Source: Ignelater luminosus (lineage: Eukaryota; Arthropoda; Insecta; Coleoptera; Elateridae). From it: a stretch of 64,000 nt of DNA. The position numbers and the translations under genes are program-made. The notes under the pieces were generated by a model. That model was not told where the DNA came from, ran no database searches, and saw nothing but the letters and a program-made list of their open reading frames with translations. The stretch's first letter is position 1; each line of letters starts with the position of its first letter. This document shows positions 1 through 10,471 of this stretch, piece by piece. Location: the NCBI GenBank assembly GCA_011009095.1, contig VTPC01004338.1:72470-136469 (forward strand). Reading direction: 5' to 3'.

Positions 1-1010
1 GAGATACACTGAATACAATTTACAATCGGTTTTCGTTTCTTCCAAACTTTGCGAATGCCAAATTCGCTTGCTACACCGTTTAGCTTTCTTCCACATTTAA
101 TAACTGCTATTGCACCTTTTAATTGAGCACGTGTTCAACTACACTTGCTTGTTTTTTGCTGATATTTATTTGGACAAAGACTTTGTTTAAAAACGTTGAA
201 ATAATTCCAACAGTGCATGATTTCATTCTTTTTCTTACTTTTCACGTTTTATTGCATTTTTCCCAAAGCTACTGTTTAAATTTCTTATTTTGTGTGTCCT
301 CACTGTTAAATTATTATAAACATGGTATGCAAAACAATACGAGTAATGAAAAGCAGGACTTAATGGTAAGGAAAAGATTTTCTCGTAGTATTTATATTCT
401 TATCATAAAACGAGAAACGGCACTATTTTATTCGAATGTACATATTTGTAGTAGTTTAGAAGTTTCTAAACGACATGGCAGTAAGAAAGTCACATTAGGT
501 TACAAAAAGCATGCAATAATGTTGCCTTAGAATTCTTCGTAATCATTAACAACGACACCTAATTAAATACCAGTTTATTATCACCGTTGCAGGTTCCATA
601 TTAAGTAGTAATGAATACAAATTAGATAAAAAAAAATAACTAATTAGCATTAACAGTAATACATTTATTTTTTCTAACAGAGAAACATTATATAAGGCAT
701 TATTCGAATTTCTTTCTAATTAATACAGACGAAGACGAACGAGGGAACAAACAGGGATAATTAGCAATTATATTACTGCTTTAAGTAATATAAAAGATTA
801 ATATCTACCTATAATTTTGTCAAACGTTCCTGGTAATAATAATAAAGAAAATAATGGAGGTAGTTAGAACTTCAGCTCTTAATTGCAAATCCTTCCAGTA
901 TTGCACAGAGTGTTAATATATTATTGTTTCACCTGGGAGTTGCAATTGCTGCAATTAGTAACACTGAAAATTATTTATTATGTAATTAAGATACGGCAAT
1001 TACGACAGCG
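1..1010. other. AT-rich stretch, no gene recognised
   Basis: Simple AT-rich sequence with many stops in all frames. A 135-codon open frame at 123-530 has no recognisable domain and reads as low-complexity, hydrophobic, AT-driven sequence. I see no repeat or RNA signature. Confidence 0.5.
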
Positions 1011-1074
1011 TCAGGTGTTTTCACAGGAATCGTAAACATAATTACCGTGAAGATGTGTACACACGGAAGTTGGA

Positions 1075-1122
1075 CGTGGCGTGCAGCGTAGCCCCGAGAT
1101 TAGGGGCGCAGACCCGGCCACG
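1075..1122. other. two-tier hairpin in GC-rich patch
   Basis: An outer stem CGTGGC (1075-1080) pairs with GCCACG (1117-1122). Inside it GCCCC (1091-1095) pairs perfectly with GGGGC (1103-1107) around the 7-nt loop GAGATTA. The pairing is seen directly; any function is unknown. It lies just past the stop of the minus-strand ORF at 1124-1411, so it could sit in that transcript's 3' UTR if the ORF is real. Confidence 0.45.
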
Positions 1123-1123
1123 C

Positions 1124-1411
1124 TTAAGACACGTTTCGGTCATTCGGTATCATATGACGTGTATACTTTGTCCGATAAGAAATCTCGCCTACTGAGCACA
1201 CATCATTATCGGCCGCCAAGGAAGCCGTTGCCGCGATAAATAAGACTGCGACAAATTTGATAAACATTACAATTTTCACTTTGGCCGCGTTCCCGAATAT
1301 CCCAAACGCCGCGGCGGCGGTAGTTATGAACTTGGACGTCGCGGTGCCAAATGCGTTTGCTATTATTCCAGTTTCCTTTTGGCTCCAAATATTAACGATT
1401 ATTGCTGTCAT
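1124..1411 (-). CDS. possible small secreted or membrane protein exon (unassigned)
   Basis: A 95-codon minus-strand frame in a patch clearly richer in G+C than its flanks. I do not recognise a family. From about residue 49 it reads MFIKFVAVLFIAATASLAA, which looks like an insect signal peptide (short basic start, hydrophobic core, small residues before a likely cleavage site), followed by DNDVC. If translation starts at that Met, the upstream Ala/Thr/Ile-rich residues would be 5' UTR; if the first Met is used, the same segment could be a membrane helix. No confident splice sites frame it, and a shadow frame overlaps it, so this may be chance in a GC-rich non-coding element. The only support is composition and the signal-peptide look. 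Confidence 0.25.
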   Translation of the reverse strand: MTAIIVNIWSQKETGIIANAFGTATSKFITTAAAAFGIFGNAAKVKIVMFIKFVAVLFIAATASLAADNDVCSVGEISYRTKYTRHMIPNDRNVS

Positions 1412-1440
1412 TTGTTGGAACTAATGGTGTATAATAAGAC

Positions 1441-1984
1441 TGTTAATGCATTCTAGAAGTTTGAGGCTCCTCGTTATGTCCATTAGAGCATACAAGCGCA
1501 AACAAACTTCGCATAGATGCAAAACTTCCGCCTCGGACAAAGTAGCTTAAAAGACAAGTTTCTATGCGATTCGATTCTCGCTTCTATGATCAAACACAAA
1601 ATAAGATCTGTCATTTTTCATTTGTTGTTTTCCTGAAAATTCTGTAGGTTTTACACCTTATTATTTTACAGTTACAATGACAAGAATTGTGCAAATTTAT
1701 CTTACTTTAGCAAAAAAAAGAAGTTGTTGAGATTGTGCTAACGTCTCGGTTTTCTGGGAGTTGTGTCTATTTTTACATCCTGAAAAGTTTTGTAAGGTCC
1801 ATCAACTCTAGTTTTTTTATAAGAATCGATGCTTCAAGGTAGGTTTTATTCTTATAATTTTTTTTGGTGTAATGTAATTTTACCTACTTCGCTCTGCTTA
1901 ACTGTACGAATAAATTAATTTTATCTCGCAATAGAAACAAAAAACGCCCCATCGCATGCACGCACGGTGTTACTTACTTAGTAT
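1441..1984. other. no gene seen
   Basis: Unique AT-rich sequence with T-rich runs. No ORF, repeat or RNA signature noticed. Confidence 0.5.
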
Positions 1985-2215
1985 CCAGGCAGGGCCGGCC
2001 TCAAACATTAAGGCAGTAAGGCGACTGCCTCATCCCGACGGCGCAAAGATCAGTAAAAAGATAAACTGCATATCTGAAATTCAAATGCAATAAATAGTTT
2101 TAAAGGGCACCGACGAGATCCCATTCAACATTCTGCATCGACCGCAAAAGGAGAAGGGCCCAAAAGAAAATCAGCTCCTGATAGCATTCTTAAGAATTAC
2201 GTGAAATAAAGTAAG
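1985..2215 (+). mobile_element. hAT-like terminal fragment / dispersed repeat copy A
   Basis: Contains CAGGGCCGGCCTCAAA (from about 1989), the kind of CAGGGCCGG start seen at ends of many hAT transposons, followed by 'aaggcagtaaggcgactgcct'-type sequence. About 110 bp of it resembles 49737-49860, which shares the AGGCGACT-CGCA block and an 'AAACTGCA-ATCTGA' block. I see no matching right end or 8-bp target duplication, so the extent is approximate. The hAT assignment rests on the terminal motif only. Confidence 0.4.
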
Positions 2216-2579
2216 AGATATAAAAACCTAGATTTGCTTATTTACTGTCAGAAGACCATACATTTGAAGAAAGTTACATGGCGTCGACCTTGCAACAAGT
2301 ATATGGCTGTGTTTCAAAACCATTCTTTGATTAATTGGACATGCTCCAAGTAATTAATTAGTAGGACATCAGTTTCGTTCTGTTACCAAGAATTCCATTT
2401 TGTAGTATGACGTTAAAAAGACGTCTACTTCGCGTGTTTTTCTCATTCTGATATGACGTTTAGAGCTGTGAATGTGAATGTGAATGTGGCGTAACTGATA
2501 ACCAACAAATCACGTGAACTAGACGTTATTCTGCTTGCTGGACATTTTAAAAATATTTTTGGAGTTTCGTACATGAGAT
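2216..2579. other. spacer with short TGTGAA tandem repeat
   Basis: No gene. A short TGTGAA repeat (about four units) lies at 2467-2489. The 5' part of the adjoining LINE could extend into this stretch, but I could not read it. Confidence 0.4.
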
Positions 2580-4325
2580 TTGTTAAATATATCTTTATCA
2601 AAAGAACTTATGACTAAGAGAAGAAATATGAAACAAGAAAGTAAAACAAACTGTTTGAAACATGCAGAGATAAATAAGCTGGTAAGAAAAGAAATTAAAA
2701 ATGATCCCAGAAGATATAGAGATCAGGTCGTGGAAGACGAGATAATAGAAACTGTAACATGAGGGTATTGAAATCAAAAATGAGCAATGGGCGAAAAAGG
2801 GTAATGAAACTTTGCAGAGAAGACGGGAAATCGCCAAGACCTTTTATGAGAAACTTTACAAATCCACACTCCAAAAGAATCAACCGACCCCAACAAAAAC
2901 AAATACAGAGACAATCACCAACGTCGGCTCCGAAGACATCCGAGAGGTAACAATAGAAGAAATGGAAAAAACACTAGCCAAAATGAAATCGGTAACTGCA
3001 CTCGGCGAAGACAAAATAATTACAGAAATGCTAAAAGATGGAAGTAACCAACTTAAAACTAAAATTGCAGAACTGATGTATCCTACAGGGGAAGATCCCT
3101 GATGGATGGTACAACCCTATAATAGTACTAATTCCCAAACAGGGAGACAATAGAAAGCTAACCAACTACAGACCGATAAGTTTAATACCCTTAACGTACA
3201 AACTCCTATAAAAAATAATATCGAATAGACTTGAAAACAAAGGCGACTTCTACCAAACAGGCGGGGTTCAGAAGAGGCTTTTCAACTAAGGACCACTTTC
3301 AGACAGTCAAGAACCTAATCGAAAAATGCAATGAGTATAAAATTAATTTATCAATTTATCAAATTTATTATTTATTATTATTCTGTGGAATTACCAAGAA
3401 TACTGGAGACATTGAACACATGCAGAATAGACTCATCAAAGATATATGAGATAGCCACCAATGGAATAAAAGTAAACAACGATACAATGGAGAAAATAGG
3501 TCTAGAAAGAGGAATCAGACAAGGAGACTGCATGACACCAAAATTGTTTAATATAGTACTAGAAGATGTCTTCAAGAGACTGGACTGGCAAAACGGAGGC
3601 ATAAACATAGATGGTAAGTACCTAAACCATCTCAGGTATGCAGACGATGTTGTTCTAATAGCGGAGGACACACATCAACTCCATTCCATGCTTGAAGAAT
3701 TAAACAGAGAATCGAAGAAGGCAGACCTCAACATCGCTATAAAACAAGAATCTTGATACCTGAAGAAAACAATTCCATAAGAATAGACGACGAAGATATC
3801 GAGACTGTTCAACCATTTGTATTCCTTGGTCATAATATCATGTTGAAATATGCGAATCAAGAAGCCGAGGTGGGAAGGAGAATAAGACTCTGCTGGGTGG
3901 TATTTGGTAAAATGTCCCACATACTTTACTCAAAGGCATTTATAAGACGACAAAAAGCCAAACGTTATGGCATGGAAACAACAACATTGCCACAATTCGC
4001 ACAATATCACAACTCAGAAAGACGCAAACAGCCATGGAAAGAAAAATACTGGAAATAAAACTAAGCGATCGTAGAACACTAACGTGGATGAGAGAACCCA
4101 TGGGCGTTAGAGACCTGGTGAAATACATAGCTAAACAGAAGTGGAACTGGACAGGACACATCGCGCGAACTGGCAACGATCCGTGGACCAAAATAATAAT
4201 GGAGTGGCATAGATTGGCACAGAATAGAAACACGACTGGAAAACTAAAAGGGAGACCCATGTTCAACAATGGACGAATCCGTGTTAAAAAATAAGAAAAG
4301 AAGAAGAAGAAAAAGAAGGTAAGCG
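2580..4325 (+). pseudogene. RTE-type non-LTR retrotransposon ORF2, broken
   Basis: Degenerate LINE polyprotein scattered over three plus frames. In order: a linker upstream of RT (2580-2840), the RT N-terminus (2812-3102), a block reading PKQGDNRKLTNYRPISL (about 3130-3190) and [14 protein letters not shown] (about 3255-3300), then GIRQGDCMTPKLFNIVLEDV and the catalytic YADD at 3637-3648. After that come a thumb region (about 3770-4000) and the conserved C-terminal KWNWTGHIART block (about 4140-4175). The order and wording match insect endonuclease-reverse transcriptases of the RTE clade. The first catalytic-Asp segment (the F-D-x-KAFD region) appears deleted: 3340-3390 reads as unrelated AT-rich sequence. 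No endonuclease domain is visible upstream, so the copy is 5'-truncated. The 3' end is a purine-rich AAGAAGAAG tail (about 4290-4320), common in RTE elements. Frameshifts and stops make it inactive. Confidence 0.85.
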
Positions 4326-4656
4326 TTACAGAAGCGGTAATAGGTCGTACGGCTTCAGACCAAGAATCTTCAAATCTTGAAAATTTCTTTATTGAAATGT
4401 ATGTTAAGACCACAAACTTATACCGACGGTATAACCCTATACAGCGACCTAGGTTTTACACTAGTTTTGAATTTTCACGAAAACAAATAAGGATCTGCCG
4501 AACCGATCCTATATTAAAGCCTATACTTTACCTGCAGGACAAACTGCTTTGGTTTTTGGGGAAGGGAAGATACAACAAAAGCGAAACAAATGCACTAAGG
4601 TGTTCGGAAGGGTTCGTTGTTTTAGAAAAAAATTGAATATCTAGTGATTTGGACAA
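4326..4656. other. no gene seen
   Basis: Unique sequence between the LINE tail and the assembly gap. The open frame at 4397-4636 has no recognisable content. Confidence 0.4.
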
Positions 4657-5056
4657 NNNNNNNNNNNNNNNNNNNNNNNNNNNNNNNNNNNNNNNNNNNN
4701 NNNNNNNNNNNNNNNNNNNNNNNNNNNNNNNNNNNNNNNNNNNNNNNNNNNNNNNNNNNNNNNNNNNNNNNNNNNNNNNNNNNNNNNNNNNNNNNNNNNN
4801 NNNNNNNNNNNNNNNNNNNNNNNNNNNNNNNNNNNNNNNNNNNNNNNNNNNNNNNNNNNNNNNNNNNNNNNNNNNNNNNNNNNNNNNNNNNNNNNNNNNN
4901 NNNNNNNNNNNNNNNNNNNNNNNNNNNNNNNNNNNNNNNNNNNNNNNNNNNNNNNNNNNNNNNNNNNNNNNNNNNNNNNNNNNNNNNNNNNNNNNNNNNN
5001 NNNNNNNNNNNNNNNNNNNNNNNNNNNNNNNNNNNNNNNNNNNNNNNNNNNNNNNN
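4657..5056. other. assembly gap (400 N)
   Basis: A run of exactly 400 undetermined bases. The round length suggests an estimated or filler gap. Nothing can be said about its content; it lies about 330 bp past a LINE, so a repeat is a likely cause. Confidence 0.99.
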
Positions 5057-6060
5057 AATGGACGTTCGGTGCTCTATGGGTGCTTATATAAACTGTTTAT
5101 TTTGCAAACGACCCACCACCAATGAAAGAATTAAAAAAATGTCCCTACTATTGCAGAAATATATGTAAAGAAAAACTTTGAAAAACCAATCAACCTAAAT
5201 GACAAAATATTCATTGATAAAGAGAAAGAAAGTAAAAGCTAATCGGTACCAGTTATGGCTACTATCAAATGTGATGATTTAAAAAATTATTTAATAAATC
5301 TATTGTTGTTTATACTTGAATTTTTGTGTTCCTATAGTTATTATCTGGTTTTTATCTTCATCTTCTCATTTTTTGTTGGTTAGTTTACATTGACGTATCA
5401 TTTGCAATTCTTTGTCGTTTTATATTACATCTTTCTGCATAATTAATGATAGCGTATCATTTTTCCAACAATTAAAAGTTGTTGCAGTACATAAATCATT
5501 GACTTCTCTGCAGATTCCATTAACACGAAAAGACTTTCAAGTATATGCGAATACTATGTGGGAAATTCCGTGGAGAGGTATTAACAACAAAGTACACCTG
5601 TATAAGACATTTTTTTAAAAAGAGGAAATTTGTTGAAATTGAAATTAAACCATATTGACCAATGTTTTGGATTATAAAATTAATTAACATCCTATATTCT
5701 TAAAATTCAAATAATGAAAGCCACTTTCACATTGAATAATACAAGCGTTGCGTTTTTTGTGGCCGCAAGCATACATACGTATTACACACGTTGTCTCTTT
5801 TGTAGAAAATGAAAATGTTAAGTAACATTATGAAAATAATAATATAAGGGATGGTGTAAGTCAAAAATAATATAATAGCATATTTTTGAAAGACCTTACT
5901 TTAGATTTGTTTAAATTGGATTGGGGTTCCGCAACGTATTAGATTAATAAAATGGTTTGAAAAGCCGCTGTCGCCATGCCGTCGTCCGCAGACAACATTG
6001 TAACCGGTTATTTTTTTATATCATCCAATTTTTATGAGACATTTTAAATTAAATTTGACT
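5057..6060. other. AT-rich stretch, no gene seen
   Basis: No coding or repeat signal that I can support. The 68-codon frame at 5412-5618 is not recognisable. Confidence 0.45.
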
Positions 6061-7020
6061 GCAGAGGGTTGTTCATAAAAGCGGCAATAAAGAACATTTA
6101 TGTTTATGCGACAGCACGGAACGCAGTAGCGAACTCTCTACTTTGATTCTTTAGCGTCCGGCCTGTGTAAAGCCCTGGAGCTCCAAGCTAAGAGACAATT
6201 CCACAGACAAATTTGGTGCTATTGTAACTTTTACAGCGACCAAACCCAAATTAAATTTCTACGAGAAACTATAACAAACTTCATTTAGTTAAAGTCTTAC
6301 GATCCGCTTCCTATACATGCACACGCTCGTTCTTCGGTCGCGGCCGAAATGAAAAATTCAATTTACTTTATCTCGGTTAAATCTTCTAGCCTTGCGAAAT
6401 GGAATAGTCTTGTAGGTGCGTAGGAAATTGTGCAGCCGTCCTACGACGTCTCTCCAACAGAACAGATATCCAGCAATAGGTAATTATTAGCGGCAACCAA
6501 AGAAACAATTACAAGAAATCGGTAGCTGATTGATCGACTTCGATACGAAACCAACACAAAGATTTAATTACTCCTCAAAAGGTTTGCGTGTAATCAAATT
6601 TTAATTGAGTCCAATTGTTTATCTAAAGCTTCTCGGGCATGCGCCATTTACCATTATTTATCGCCCACGCTGCAAAGAACAAAAGCATTAATTTTTAATC
6701 CTCCGACTTTTGCTTAAGCATAACCTTCCCGGAAAGGCTAACGAGTAAAAAAAAGATAAAACTTGTATGTACTCCAGGACAACCATATAAATCATAACCG
6801 GCGGCCAATTAATTAGTTGTAAATTATCAACTAATGACAGAGCGTGCATGAAGTATCATAATGAAATAAATTCTCTCCGCGGGGTACAACCGCAACCCGG
6901 GAGCCCAAGTATTCACATTAGTTCGCGGATGTAATTAGACATATAAACACCGCGGGATGTTCACCCACGGTCTCATACCGCACCTTACTCCTCACCGCAA
7001 GAAGAACTAGCAAGAGTGGA
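6061..7020. other. GC-richer unique stretch, possible conserved non-coding DNA
   Basis: Markedly less AT-biased than its flanks, with CpG-containing words (for example TCGCGGCCGAAATG near 6338) and mixed homeodomain-like TAATTA/CAATTAATTAG (about 6805-6820). All frames have stops. It looks like regulatory or conserved non-coding sequence rather than an exon, but composition is the only evidence. Confidence 0.35.
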
Positions 7021-8060
7021 ACTACTTACAAATTTTCAACTGTCAAAACGGGAAATTAAGGTCGAATCCAAGATCTTTTAATAAATTTTGATGAAAAAAG
7101 AATGCAACTCTCAAGTTAAACGTTCATGTTCCATGAAGTAATTTCCTCCCAACACAATATTTCTTAGATACGTATCTGATACATTAAAAGATTTGAAACA
7201 ACTAAAATTGTTTTTCTGTATTAAATTTACCACTTCAATGATATCACATACTTTAAGAGTGCAATGTTTGGAATTTGCATTAATATTGAACTTGAAACAC
7301 TTTGGAATGACTCATCATGTGGAGTCAATGTACAGAAATTACGGGATGATTAGGTCAAGTTTCTTCTACAATCTTATTAGTTTTGAGCTTTTGATTGAAT
7401 TCACTAGATGTACAAGATTAAATGTTATCTTTTGAAGATTGCAAAGATGTTCTTCGTTTGAAAAAATTGTCTATTAATGAAAAATGTAGAAAAGACTCAG
7501 AGTAAATTGTTCAAGTTTATTAAACTTACAAAATTAAAATATGGAACGTCTATTTATCTTTAAAGATCAAACAATTGTAAAAAATGCCTTTATTACAGTC
7601 TTTGCCTTTTAATCATTACACCATCTGTACTGAATTCATATAAAATCATCTTAAACCGTTATTTGATAATATGATTTTAACAGCAAGCCAAATTCTGCCA
7701 ATTTGCTCGTTTACTCCAAGGTTATAAAATCATGAAACGATTGTTACATTATAAGGGCAATAAATAGATGCCTAATGAAATCTTCCAAAATGCACTTGAA
7801 AACTTAGCTTAGTTATATAGGTATATAGTAATTTAGGATTTTGAACGGATCATTTTAAATTCTTTACATCTAGTTTGATAGCTGCTTTGGTATAAAAATG
7901 TATGTCGTATTTTCGCATTTTAGTGAATATGTACCAGTTAGGTGCCAAAACTGATGCTCCATATCTGATAAAAAGAACTTGTAGCGCAATCGGTCATTCT
8001 ATGGAAATGGTGCATTCCACCAAACTGGAGTAATCTTGCATTTTTGCTGTAACTATGAAG
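7021..8060. other. AT-rich stretch, no gene seen
   Basis: No recognisable ORF, repeat or RNA gene. The frame at 7193-7435 is AT-driven. Confidence 0.45.
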
Positions 8061-8790
8061 ACTCTAAAGCTTACCCATAGGATCTTGTGTAGTGAAATGA
8101 GCTAGAAGATTTTCCCTTCTTCTTCAGGTTCCATCTCCTATCAAAGCGATCCTGACCTTGTCGTCTGCTATTCTAAATATATCCTTCTTCTTCCTACACT
8201 CCTTCTTCCAATTATTAATTTTAGTAATGAGTATCTCCTTCCTCCCATTGCATGTCCAAAATATTTCAATTTCCCTTTTCTTGAGGTTCGTGTTGTTTCT
8301 TCTTCTTTGTTTAGTCTTTTCAACACTTCTACGTTAAACACATGGTCCACTCAAGATATTTGGAGAATCCTCCAATAGCCCCAATGTTCGAAAGACTGCA
8401 GCTTAACCTTAAATTCTAAAAACAGACTGTAAAGCTTACTCATAGAATCTTGTGTAGTAAAATGAACCAGAAGATTTTCCTCTTCTTCTTCAGGTTCCAT
8501 CTCCTATCAAAGCGATCCTGACCTTGTCGTCTGCTATTTTAAATATATCCTTCTTCTTCCTACACTCTTTTTTCCAATTATTAATTTTAGTAATGAGTAT
8601 CTCCTTCCTCTCATTTCATGTCCAAAATATTCCAATTTCCTTTTTCTTAGCGTTCGTGTTATTTCTTCTTCTTTGTTTAGTCTTTTCAACACTTCCACGT
8701 TAGACACATGGTCCACCCAAGATATTAGGAGAATACTCCAATAGCACCAAAGTTCAAAAGACTCTAGCTTAACCTTAAATTCTAATTACA
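8061..8790 (-). repeat. 365-bp tandem duplication of a LINE 3' end
   Basis: Two adjacent units, 8061-8425 and 8426-8790, are alike over their full length (roughly nine in ten bases by eye). On the minus strand each carries a 60-codon piece (8168-8350 and 8534-8716) with the pattern MDHV-NVEVLKRLNKEEE, then KL-YFGH-M-GRRYSLLKLIIG and SVGRRRIYL. That is the C-terminal end of an insect LINE reverse-transcriptase polyprotein (the TDHV-N-EVL, YFGH, LL-LI and GRRR blocks). Both copies stop at the same place, so the fragment was duplicated after insertion. No RT core is present. The duplication has exact head-to-tail junctions and no spacer. Confidence 0.85.
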
Positions 8791-10138
8791 GCTAGTCTGA
8801 TGCTTTCTACTGATTCATAAAAAACTTTGCGTGGAGCATAGTACTCAGATACTGGTTTTACTGCACAATATTTATTTGTCACGGTCACGGTCACTAAAAG
8901 ATCCCAAGGCTCCCTTCTCAGCCGTTGGTTGGTGGATATTGTTGGTAAACGGTGCAGGTTGAAATTTTGAGTAAGGAGTTGCTGGTGGTTGATACTTCTA
9001 AAGAAACATTTTAATGGACATTCTATTTAGGAACTGCTCGTTTCGCGAGGCATGTGGTGAGCAAAATACAGTAAAGCACGGGAAGCTTAAGACCAGCCAA
9101 CAAAACAAGTCTACCCTCTCTTCAAGGAATTGACGTCCTTTTGGACGCAAGGCGGAGAGAATGCTGCAGTTGGGTGCCGGTGGTGTTTAACACTGAGTAA
9201 ACGGGACTGCTAGGGGCAATCGGAATTCATTTAAGCAAAAGATTAATTAATTGCACAAAATACCATTTAATCAACAGTTTGGCGTATTTTTAATGCTAGA
9301 GCAATGTTTCTCAACCTTCTGGAACCAAATAATTACGCCAGAAACTACCATAACCTATTTTACAAAAGTTACAAGTTTTCCTTCATTAGATTTCCATGCA
9401 CATCACTTTATTTTGATAAATTGAGTTACGACACTAAAACAGACTGCTTTTATTTCAGAACTATTTCAATTTTCTAAAAATGTTTTCGTTTGCAACGACT
9501 TTCAAGAAGTGTTCTTTATGCTCGATCTGTATGTATTGCCCCTTCCTTGCTTTACGTATGTGATTTTTTGACTTGGCGCTACAGTTTTTCTATTGCATTT
9601 ATTTTTTCTTTGTTGCATGAAATATTACGTGTGTGCTTCGATTATATTTTTTAAATGCAACTGTTCACACGTGATGGACCTTATTTAATTACCAAAAATC
9701 GGTAAAAGTGTTGTTAAGTTTATATTTCACATCCGTTAGAATCTTTTGGGCGTTATGAGCCATCTCCATGGACAACCACCGATGTCTTCTTGCAGACCAT
9801 GAACTACTTTTCTAGTTAAAGCACTGATTTATCTATTTTACTCAATATCTCCGTGACTGAAACCCAAAACATTACTTATTTTTTTCTTCTTACTTGATAG
9901 CACTCAAAAGAGATTTAGTTCTTAGAGCTGCCCGTTTTTCTGTATGCATCGATTTACTTACCTTCTCCAGAAATGTACGTAATTCGAAAGAGTAGGCACA
10001 TTTATTAACGTTTGACAATTGTATTTGCATTTAAAACTACTTATAAGTCGTATTGTAACACTTTCTAACGTTTTGTGCCTTTTTACATTACAAGTCACAT
10101 TGAACCGACTTAATTCATACCAAATACGTTCTTTTATA
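8791..10138. other. mixed spacer with GC-richer patch and hAT-like motif
   Basis: About 8990-9240 is GC-richer and unique. At 9299-9325 the words 'gcaatgtttctcaacctt' resemble terminal motifs of hAT-type MITEs (TTTCTCAACCTT). No partner end was found, and no gene. Confidence 0.3.
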
Positions 10139-10471
10139 TACAGTAAGATCATTATCGCTTGTCCAAAAAAATTGTTTTCCGCAGGTGATGTTATCTATAT
10201 TTGATTCCTTTTACTGTCATTTACTTATAGGATGAAGTTGGCCACTAAGAAATTCTTTTTATGCCACACGAAAAACACTTCTGCTAAAGTGGTTGCCTAC
10301 TATTTGAAACAAATCACTTTTAAAGAATGAGGTATGACAAACATAAACGCGCCGATCGTCATCCGTCAACATTCGTCCTTACTCGGTTTTGTCGCCAACT
10401 TCATATTAAAATAAAGGTTTGATAACGACTGTGAAAATATCGTCTGGACAAGCAATAATGATCTTACTGTA
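10139..10471. mobile_element. 329-bp Tc1/mariner-like MITE with TA target duplication
   Basis: Left end CAGTAAGATCATTATCGCTT (starting at 10141) and right end (reverse complement, ending at 10469) match at 24 of 25 positions. Both are flanked by TA (10139-10140 and 10470-10471). A second inverted pair lies inside: ATGAAGTTGGC at 10232-10242 and GCCAACTTCAT at 10394-10404. CAGT termini and a TA duplication are typical of the Tc1/mariner superfamily. No transposase is present; the ORF at 10019-10204 only overlaps it by chance. This is a non-autonomous element with nearly undamaged ends, so the insertion may be fairly young compared with its neighbours. Confidence 0.85.

Noticed and set aside
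4644-5168. ORFs spanning the N gap
   Set aside because: Consist almost entirely of undetermined residues.
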